A stretch of 7,769 bases of DNA from Candidatus Zhuqueibacterota bacterium (lineage in GTDB: Bacteria > Zhuqueibacterota > Zhuqueibacteria > Zhuqueibacterales > Zhuqueibacteraceae): positions 1 through 7,769 of the forward strand of contig JABWAN010000218.1 of NCBI GenBank assembly GCA_013361015.1. The letters are read 5' to 3'. The position numbers and the translations under genes were made by a program. Positions 1 through 4,476 of the stretch are shown here, one piece after another. The notes under the pieces were generated by a model. It worked only from the letters and a program-made list of their open reading frames with translations. It did no database searches and was not told where the DNA came from. Each line of letters begins with the position of its first letter. Position 1 is the first letter of the stretch.

Positions 1-38
1 CATTTCTGCACCTTCATTAGGCGTTTACTTCACCAAAC

Positions 39-64
39 TCAGAATGAAATTCTGAAAGTTTTTT
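39..64 (+). terminator. Probable intrinsic terminator for a plus-strand gene left of the window
   Basis: TCAGAAT (39-45) and ATTCTGA (49-55) form a perfect 7-bp stem closed by a GAA triloop. A run of six T follows at 59-64, three bases after the stem. This is the form of a Rho-independent terminator reading rightwards. The stem is AT-rich, so it would be weak. No plus-strand gene end can be identified in bases 1-38. Confidence 0.5.
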
Positions 65-70
65 GAACTA

Positions 71-129
71 CACACGGATCAAGAACGCACACGGAAAAAG
101 CTTTTCAGCGTGTGTTTTTGATCCGTGTG
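71..129. repeat. Large palindrome with CACACGGA arms
   Basis: A left arm starting CACACGGATCAA (71-82) pairs with a right arm ending TTGATCCGTGTG (118-129). Pairing resumes further in with CACACGGAAAAAG against CTTTTCAGCGTGTG, giving nearly 30 bp of imperfect stem around AAGCTT. No protein reads convincingly through it. It shares the CACACGGAAA core with the palindrome at 7578-7662, which suggests a dispersed intergenic repeat family in this genome. It could also act as a transcription end or RNA-stabilising structure downstream of the thioesterase gene. Confidence 0.7.
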
Positions 130-167
130 CTGCCCGTTAGGGCTGCGGTTTTCAGCGCGGCTGAAAA
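129..167 (-). terminator. Hairpin pair just after the thioesterase gene, possible terminator
   Basis: TTTTCAGC (149-156) and GCTGAAAA (160-167) form a perfect 8-bp stem with a 3-base loop, starting 11 bases past the thioesterase stop codon on the minus strand. Next to it, GCTGCCC (129-135) and GGGCTGC (140-146) form a shorter imperfect stem. No U-run follows on the minus strand, so a classic Rho-independent terminator is not proven. Protection of the mRNA 3' end is an equal possibility. Confidence 0.4.
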
Positions 168-178
168 TCCGAGTTAGT

Positions 179-589
179 TTATTTAGCAGAAAAGAACTCG
201 CGCATCTTCGCCGTGAACACTTGCGGCGGGCGCACGGGGCGGCCCTCTCCGTTGATGAAGGTGTGCGTCGTGTAGCCCTCGGCCAAAAGCTGATCGGTCT
301 CGTCGAAGATTTCATAATCGATGCGCAGGCTGGCGCGCGGCATTTCTTTGAGCCGGCTCACCACGCGCAGCATTTGGTCGTAGCGCGCGGACTTGCGATA
401 CTTGCAATGCGCCTCTAAAACCGGCAACGCCACGCCTGCTTTTTCGAGCTCTGCATATAGCAAACCGCTCGCACGCAGCATTTCCGTGCGGCCCACTTCA
501 AACCAGACGAGGTAGTTCGCATAATAGGCAAAGCCCATTTGATCGGTATCGGCATAGCGCACGCGAATGCGGGTGGTGTTTTCAATCAT
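179..589 (-). CDS. Acyl-CoA thioesterase, YbgC/FadM type, hot-dog fold
   Basis: A 136-residue cytoplasmic protein of the 4-hydroxybenzoyl-CoA thioesterase (4HBT) superfamily, which hydrolyses acyl-CoA thioesters to free acid and CoA. The family signature is near the N-terminus: RYADTDQMGFAYYANY at residues 11-26, followed by WFEVGRTE at 29-36. By comparison with the family, Asp16 is the catalytic acid. Length matches the family norm of about 130-140 residues. The frame stays open upstream to 766, but the extra 59 residues do not resemble the family, so the ATG at 589 is chosen. No clear Shine-Dalgarno site precedes it. It lies 216 bases after the PorV-like gene with a hairpin in between, so it is probably transcribed separately. 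The exact substrate cannot be read from sequence; YbgC relatives include enzymes associated with the Tol-Pal locus, but no tol genes are in this window. Confidence 0.92.
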   Translation of the reverse strand: MIENTTRIRVRYADTDQMGFAYYANYLVWFEVGRTEMLRASGLLYAELEKAGVALPVLEAHCKYRKSARYDQMLRVVSRLKEMPRASLRIDYEIFDETDQLLAEGYTTHTFINGEGRPVRPPQVFTAKMREFFSAK

Positions 590-805
590 GCGAGCAAGAA
601 TGTGAGGTTGATGAAGACTTGGTCTGATCAAACACACGGCAAGCTTAATAGAATTTCGAAAAAGAAGCAAGGCGATTGTTGGAATTGCGCCGGCGATGCG
701 CGGAGAGAAGGTGCGGAGCAACTGAGGTATGGCAGAAATCAGCAAGACGCGCGGACTGTTGTGCAAACAAATCCGCGCGTGTTTTTCATTCGAGTGAAAG
801 TTTTG
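590..805. other. Intergenic region between the thioesterase and PorV-like genes
   Basis: 216 bases with no supported gene. It contains the hairpin at 747-780. The stretch nearest the thioesterase start is AT-richer and is the likely place for its promoter, but no well-spaced -35/-10 pair could be picked out. Confidence 0.5.
747..780 (-). terminator. GC-rich hairpin downstream of the PorV-like gene
   Basis: ACGCGCGGA (747-755) and TCCGCGCGT (772-780) form a perfect 9-bp stem. Inside the loop, TGTT (757-760) can pair with AACA (766-769) to extend it. It begins 25 bases after the PorV-like stop codon on the minus strand. A TTTTT run lies on the plus-strand side (782-786) but no U-run follows on the minus strand. 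It is a likely transcription end or 3' stabiliser, not a textbook Rho-independent terminator for the minus strand. Confidence 0.5.
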
Positions 806-1726
806 TCAAAGGCGGCACGACAGCGACCAGGCATGTTTGCTAACCGAACCTTCATATGCCGGCATCGCGATTCGGGCATAGTCCAAAACCAGCGCGCGAA
901 ATTGCACGCCGAAGCCGATGTCCATTTTGTTGTCGTGCAGTCCCACACGCAAAGAGGGCAACCGACGATGCGAGTATTCCATTCCGAAACGGCTTTGTAC
1001 TTCCGTGCCGGAACGCCACGTCTTCTCATGAGCGCCGAGGTTCGCCACGGCCAGGAAGCGGTGCTCGCCGTGCTGTATGCTCTTCTCCAAAATGAAGCGA
1101 TACTCTCGCGGCAAATACTCGCGCACTTTGTCGAGCTTCAATGAGGGCTGCACGAGATTGTCGATCGCAAAGCCGAAGGCGAGGTCGCGTGTGAGCACAT
1201 GTGCTGCAGGCGCGCGATAAATCACACCCAAGTCGATGCCCACGTTCTCCGGCCCGCTGGCAAATTTCGGAGTGAAAGATTGCCAAACGAATTTTGCGTT
1301 TGCACCCAGTGCCCACGAACGCGAAAGCGCGCGGCTGTATGTCAAGAGCAAATGCTCTTGCGTGAAGTTGGCTGTTCCTGTAAGGTTGGAATACTCATCC
1401 ACCAAAGCAATATCTGCGGTGATCAATCGAAAATAGCTTACGCCCAATGTGCCACGTTGCCGAAGCGGAAGCATTGCTCCGAGGCTATAGAGATCTGCTT
1501 GCCCTGCAAGTCCCACACGAGCAAAAGTTGTTGTGAATCTTTCCACGCTGCATGCACTTGCGGGGTTCCAAGCCGTAGCGAGTGCATCGCGTGAAGAAAT
1601 CATTGCACTCTGGCCCAAAGCTAGTCCCCGTGCGCCATAATTGAACTCGGGCAGTGAGCCGTATTGCGCATGGCTCTCGACTGCGATGAGCATGAGAGCA
1701 AAAGTTAAAAGAGCTTGGAGCTTCAT
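806..1726 (-). CDS. PorV/PorQ-type outer-membrane beta-barrel protein
   Basis: A 306-residue protein with a Sec signal peptide: Lys3, a hydrophobic core at about residues 4-16, and a likely cut after SHA at 20. The mature N-terminus carries GARGLALGQSAMISSRDALA then TAWNPAS (about 31-57), matching the hallmark of PorV/PorQ-like and related FadL-type barrels (GARxxxMGxA...D..A.xWNPA). The rest is alternating polar and hydrophobic stretches typical of beta-strands, ending in a strand-like SKHAWSLSCRL. In T9SS, PorV binds C-terminal sorting domains of cargo and carries them to the attachment complex, and PorQ works with PorZ at the surface. The start at 1726 is fixed by a strong Shine-Dalgarno site (GAGGAGA, 8 bases upstream); a longer frame to 1777 lacks one and would hide the signal peptide. 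It sits 62 bases after the cohesin gene, whose product ends in a T9SS sorting domain, so a role in exporting that protein is plausible but inferred. At 306 residues it is shorter than classical PorV; a generic porin of this superfamily is the alternative. Confidence 0.78.
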   Translation of the reverse strand: MKLQALLTFALMLIAVESHAQYGSLPEFNYGARGLALGQSAMISSRDALATAWNPASACSVERFTTTFARVGLAGQADLYSLGAMLPLRQRGTLGVSYFRLITADIALVDEYSNLTGTANFTQEHLLLTYSRALSRSWALGANAKFVWQSFTPKFASGPENVGIDLGVIYRAPAAHVLTRDLAFGFAIDNLVQPSLKLDKVREYLPREYRFILEKSIQHGEHRFLAVANLGAHEKTWRSGTEVQSRFGMEYSHRRLPSLRVGLHDNKMDIGFGVQFRALVLDYARIAMPAYEGSVSKHAWSLSCRL

Positions 1727-1734
1727 ATCTCGGT

Positions 1735-1741
1735 TCTCCTC
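1735..1741 (-). promoter_or_regulatory. Shine-Dalgarno site that sets the PorV-like start
   Basis: On the minus strand GAGGAGA is followed by 8 bases and the ATG at 1726. This strong site favours the start that leaves a clean signal peptide over the longer open frame. Confidence 0.85.
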
Positions 1742-1749
1742 ATCACAAA

Positions 1750-1780
1750 TGCCACGCATTTGGGAAGTGCGTGGCACTTC
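1750..1780 (-). promoter_or_regulatory. Intercistronic overlapping hairpins
   Basis: In the 62-base gap between the cohesin and PorV-like genes, TGCCACGCA (1750-1758) pairs perfectly with TGCGTGGCA (1768-1776), 9 bp with a 9-base loop. A second perfect stem, GAAGTG (1764-1769) with CACTTC (1775-1780), uses some of the same bases, so the two cannot form together. The larger stem ends 8 bases before the PorV-like Shine-Dalgarno site. No U-run follows. It may set relative expression of the two genes by RNA processing, stability or an attenuator-like switch; the pairing is seen, the role is inferred. Confidence 0.55.
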
Positions 1781-1788
1781 ACGTGAGC

Positions 1789-4191
1789 TTATTTCACAAT
1801 CACAAGCTTGCGTTTCTCAACATAGCTGCCGGCGCTCATGCGATAATGATACGAGCCTGCGGTCACTAGGGCACCCGCGTCGTCGCGGCCGTCCCAAGTG
1901 AGTGTGTATGCGCCCGGCGCTTGTTGTCCGGAGAATAAACGTTTGACGATTTGACCTTGCAGGTTGTAAATCACCACTTCGACTTTCACACTGCCGCTAG
2001 CCAGCATCGCGGGCAAGTCATATTGAATCGCAGTTCCGCTGGCGGCATTGCGCAATTGCAATGGATTGGGATAGTTCTGATAGAGCTTGAATTGCCGCGG
2101 CGTCGCATTCACTTGTGCCGTTGTGAGAGCGGACGTGAAAGCCGCGTTGGTGAAATCATCCGTCAAGTTGGCGACCGCAAAAGTGGAGTTGTCGATCTCG
2201 ACGCCGGAGTTTACAAAGACGGCTTCAAAAATGGTGGTTGGAGTTTCAGCGGAAAGCTCGCTTGGATTGAAGCCACCAATGACCGCCAGGCCGGGCAAAT
2301 ATTCTTGCCCATCGAGCGCGAACCAGTTTTGCGTAGCTGTTGTGCGGCGCACACCGACAAATTTCAAATCGCGCGCGGGATACTGTAGCAACAAGCCGAA
2401 GGCATGCAATGCTTGCGGCCGCATGATTTGCATTTGCACGCACAAAGTATCTGAACTCGCCGCATTGCCGTTGATCAAACGCAATTGCATGGGGGCGTTT
2501 GACTTTTCAACAAAACTCGAGGCCGGCTTGGCAAAGCATTCGCTCGGCGGCAAGTTTTGCAGCGCGCGCGCGAAGATCGCCAACGCATCACGCGAAGTCA
2601 CGGCGTTGTCGCAGTTCACGTCCGCCGCAATCAGTTCACATGCGAATGCGGGCAAGTCGCAGCTTGCCGAAAGAATGCCGCCGTTCAGAAAAATTTCAAA
2701 CGCGCACAACGCATCGCCGGCAGAAAGCGCCTTGTCGGTATTAAGATCCCCGTCGTGATCGCACGGCGCACACGCAAATAAATTGCAGCACGGCTGCAAG
2801 CCCGCAATGTCGTCGGTTAAGTCGGTGACTTCCAGCTCGGTCGAATCGCCGACGTTGCATTGCACGCCGAAAGTGAATTGCAGCAGGGCCCCTTGACTGT
2901 TGGCGGGAATCGGGGTGGTGCCGAAACCGGCGCACATCAACGTTCCGGGCGCGAGCTCTTTCGCCGTCGAGGCAATGAAGTTGTTCGTGAGCGTTCCGCG
3001 CGAAGCTCCTCCAAAAGAGAGCACGTTCGGATCATATTGCAAACGAAAACCATAAGCCGAAACGCCTTGCGGGTTGCTCTTGATACGCACTTCGAAACGC
3101 ACTGAATCGCCGTCCTGTTCGGTTAATTTCTCGCCGAGGTTTTTGCCGGTCTGTACGATGTAAAGAGCTGCACCGGGACAATTCGCCGGCTCGCAGCCTT
3201 TGCAGATGAAACTGGTGTTACAAGCTTGCACACCCGCGAAGTCTTTCGCCAATGTGTTCAGCGTGAGCGCACTGGTGTCGCCCACCGTGCACTGTGCTAG
3301 AAAAGTTATTTCAAACAGCGTTCCCGTGCTTCGCGCCGGAATGGCAATATTGTTCTCGCCGCTGCAAGTCAAAGTGCCCGCTAAGATTTCACGACATTCT
3401 TTTTGCAGAAAGTTGCCGAGCAGATTGCCCGCGGTCGCGCTCACGAATTTCAACGCGGCGGAATCAAAGTTGATCGCGAAACTGAACGAGTCCACCGGCT
3501 GGGGAATGTCTTTGATGCCAACAGTGAGCGTGAACGTATCACCTGACTTGGCAGCCACGGGCGTACCGATCGCCGCGCCGCTTTGCGCCAAATAGAGCGC
3601 GGCGCCACTGCAAGGCACTTGCACCGGATTCGTGCAAATCACACGGTTGCAGCACCCGGCCATGGTTTGCAAATCATCGAGCAAGTTGGTCACCACGATG
3701 TTGCTGCTGTCCACGGTAACTCCGGGCGGAGACGTCACCACGAAGCACAGCGTCGCAAGCACCCCTGAAGAATTGGCCAGAATCACGTCGTCGTCGAAGC
3801 CGGAACAAACTACCGTGCCCGGACTTGGTTGATTGCAGTCTGCCACCAAAAACTCGCTCACCAAGCCACCGCTTTGTATGCTTTGCAAAGTCAAACGTGT
3901 GGGATCGTATTGCACCGTATAGCCATATGCGTCAATGGGCACCGCGCTGTTTTCCATGCGAATGTCCACGCACACCACGTCGCCACTTTCAACTTGAATG
4001 GGCACGCCTTTTTGCCCGCCCTGCAAAATCGGAAAGATCGAGCGGAAGCCGCACAATTGTGGATTGCAAGGATTGCTTTGTGCCTGCAGCAAAGAAACAG
4101 TCAGCGCGGAAAACAAGAACACGAGAGCAAACCATGGTGTGCCGCGGCGCGCAGAGCACGACAACGGACGGAAGAAATTGGAAGGGTTCAT
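1789..4191 (-). CDS. Secreted multi-cohesin protein with internal dockerin and T9SS sorting domain
   Basis: An 800-residue exported protein. A basic N-terminal stretch (Arg8-Arg16) precedes a hydrophobic signal core at about 21-35, with likely cleavage near LQAQ (35-38). Four cohesin-like beta-sandwich units follow: about 42-193, 194-332, 338-476 and 566-686. They share a pattern of YGxxxxYDP near the strand before LxF, then PGTxxCxGF, IPANSxGxL, and TNLxDDxAG. Units 2 and 3 both open with CxGAALY and are the closest pair. A 78-residue dockerin-like module (477-554) lies between units 3 and 4, with DHDGDLNTDKALSAGDAL and DVNCDNAVTSRDAL as the two calcium-loop repeats. The C-terminus (about 700-800) is a FlgD-like T9SS type A sorting domain starting FKLYQNYPNP and ending VEKRKLVIVK. 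About 30 cysteines fit a disulfide-rich extracellular protein. The ATG at 4191 has a GGAGG site 5 bases upstream; the in-frame TTG at 4203 overlaps that site. Cohesins bind dockerins, so it may be a surface scaffold. It lies just before the PorV-like gene, which could help export it. A cellulosome role is not supported, because no carbohydrase is present in the window. Confidence 0.9.
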   Translation of the reverse strand: MNPSNFFRPLSCSARRGTPWFALVFLFSALTVSLLQAQSNPCNPQLCGFRSIFPILQGGQKGVPIQVESGDVVCVDIRMENSAVPIDAYGYTVQYDPTRLTLQSIQSGGLVSEFLVADCNQPSPGTVVCSGFDDDVILANSSGVLATLCFVVTSPPGVTVDSSNIVVTNLLDDLQTMAGCCNRVICTNPVQVPCSGAALYLAQSGAAIGTPVAAKSGDTFTLTVGIKDIPQPVDSFSFAINFDSAALKFVSATAGNLLGNFLQKECREILAGTLTCSGENNIAIPARSTGTLFEITFLAQCTVGDTSALTLNTLAKDFAGVQACNTSFICKGCEPANCPGAALYIVQTGKNLGEKLTEQDGDSVRFEVRIKSNPQGVSAYGFRLQYDPNVLSFGGASRGTLTNNFIASTAKELAPGTLMCAGFGTTPIPANSQGALLQFTFGVQCNVGDSTELEVTDLTDDIAGLQPCCNLFACAPCDHDGDLNTDKALSAGDALCAFEIFLNGGILSASCDLPAFACELIAADVNCDNAVTSRDALAIFARALQNLPPSECFAKPASSFVEKSNAPMQLRLINGNAASSDTLCVQMQIMRPQALHAFGLLLQYPARDLKFVGVRRTTATQNWFALDGQEYLPGLAVIGGFNPSELSAETPTTIFEAVFVNSGVEIDNSTFAVANLTDDFTNAAFTSALTTAQVNATPRQFKLYQNYPNPLQLRNAASGTAIQYDLPAMLASGSVKVEVVIYNLQGQIVKRLFSGQQAPGAYTLTWDGRDDAGALVTAGSYHYRMSAGSYVEKRKLVIVK
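1792..2094 (-). other. T9SS type A C-terminal sorting domain coding segment
   Basis: Codes for residues about 700-800 of the cohesin protein. It opens with QNYPNP, continues with IQYDLP and VEVVIYNLQGQIVKRL, then APGAYTLTWDGRDDAG and AGSYHYRM, and closes with a basic KRKLVIVK end. This is the familiar FlgD-like layout of T9SS type A sorting signals, which direct cargo across the outer membrane and are usually removed or anchored at the surface. Confidence 0.88.
2530..2763 (-). repeat. Dockerin-like module, copy in the cohesin protein
   Basis: This 78-codon segment aligns without gaps to 4549-4782 of the protease gene, with about 41 of 78 residues identical by my hand count. Six cysteines are at the same positions in both. 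Calcium-loop residues appear as DHDGDLNTD and DVNCDNAVTSRD. It lies between the third and fourth cohesin-like units instead of at the C-terminus, which is unusual. Confidence 0.85.
2764..4068 (-). repeat. Three tandem cohesin-like units
   Basis: Codes for residues about 42-476 of the cohesin protein as three units of about 140-150 residues (4068-3613, 3612-3196, 3180-2764). Each ends in a cysteine cluster such as GCCNRVIC, ACNTSFIC or PCCNLFAC. A fourth, cysteine-poor unit at 2134-2496 follows the dockerin. Divergence between units is large, so this is old internal duplication and not a recent DNA repeat. Confidence 0.8.
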
Positions 4192-4196
4192 GCCTG

Positions 4197-4201
4197 CCTC
4201 C
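4197..4201 (-). promoter_or_regulatory. Shine-Dalgarno site that sets the cohesin protein start
   Basis: GGAGG on the minus strand is followed by CAGGC and the ATG at 4191. The site overlaps an alternative in-frame TTG at 4203, so it settles the start in favour of the ATG. Confidence 0.85.
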
Positions 4202-4397
4202 AAAGAAAACCTGAAGAGCGAACCGGCCTGGCGTGATTTCAGCTTCCTGCTGAGAGCTTCACTTTTGGCTGCACAAGTTTTGGAATACGTTCAAAATTGA
4301 TCGACAGTGAAACGTCTTGTTTCAACCTGAAGCACGCTCAGGTCCTTGAGCCTGCAGCTTGGGAGATTTTGGGTAGGATAAAGAGCAGCAAGTTGAT

Positions 4398-4432
4398 AAA
4401 AAAACACTCTCACTCACGCAGCCAAGTGTGAG
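4398..4432 (-). terminator. Probable intrinsic terminator of the protease gene
   Basis: On the minus strand, 44 bases past the protease stop, a hairpin precedes a run of seven U (plus-strand A at 4398-4404). Two stems are possible: CTCAC with GTGAG (4428-4432 against 4409-4413), or ACACT with AGTGT (4425-4429 against 4404-4408), the latter ending directly at the U-run. The stems are only 5 bp, so efficiency is uncertain, but position and U-run fit well. Confidence 0.55.
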
Positions 4433-4476
4433 CACGCTCTTAAATCAAGCAAGGATTAGGCCGCCCGCACAGCAAT

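Larger units (their letters stand above)
4192..4476. other. Intergenic region between the protease and cohesin genes
   Basis: 285 bases with no supported gene. The protease terminator lies at its upper end. The rest should contain the promoter and 5' leader of the cohesin gene. A small perfect stem, TCAGC (4239-4243) with GCTGA (4249-4253), lies in that leader, and another, GCTCA (4336-4340) with TGAGC (4347-4351), lies farther up. No convincing -35/-10 pair was found. Confidence 0.5.

Noticed and set aside
2..55. C-terminal tail of a plus-strand gene ending at 53-55 (ISAPSLGVYFTKLRMKF).
   Set aside because: GVYF recalls the end of T9SS sorting domains, but 17 residues are too few to decide, another frame is open past it to 64-66, and the stop falls inside the terminator stem.
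179..766. A longer thioesterase of 195 residues starting at 766.
   Set aside because: The extra 59 residues do not resemble any thioesterase N-terminus, the conserved domain starts right after the ATG at 589, and the extension crosses the hairpin at 747-780.
1727..1777. Longer start at 1777 for the PorV-like protein.
   Set aside because: It would add 17 polar residues ahead of a clean signal peptide and run through the intercistronic hairpin; the ATG at 1726 has a strong Shine-Dalgarno site.
4192..4203. TTG start at 4203 for the cohesin protein.
   Set aside because: The TTG overlaps the GGAGG site that serves the ATG at 4191; the ATG is the better start.
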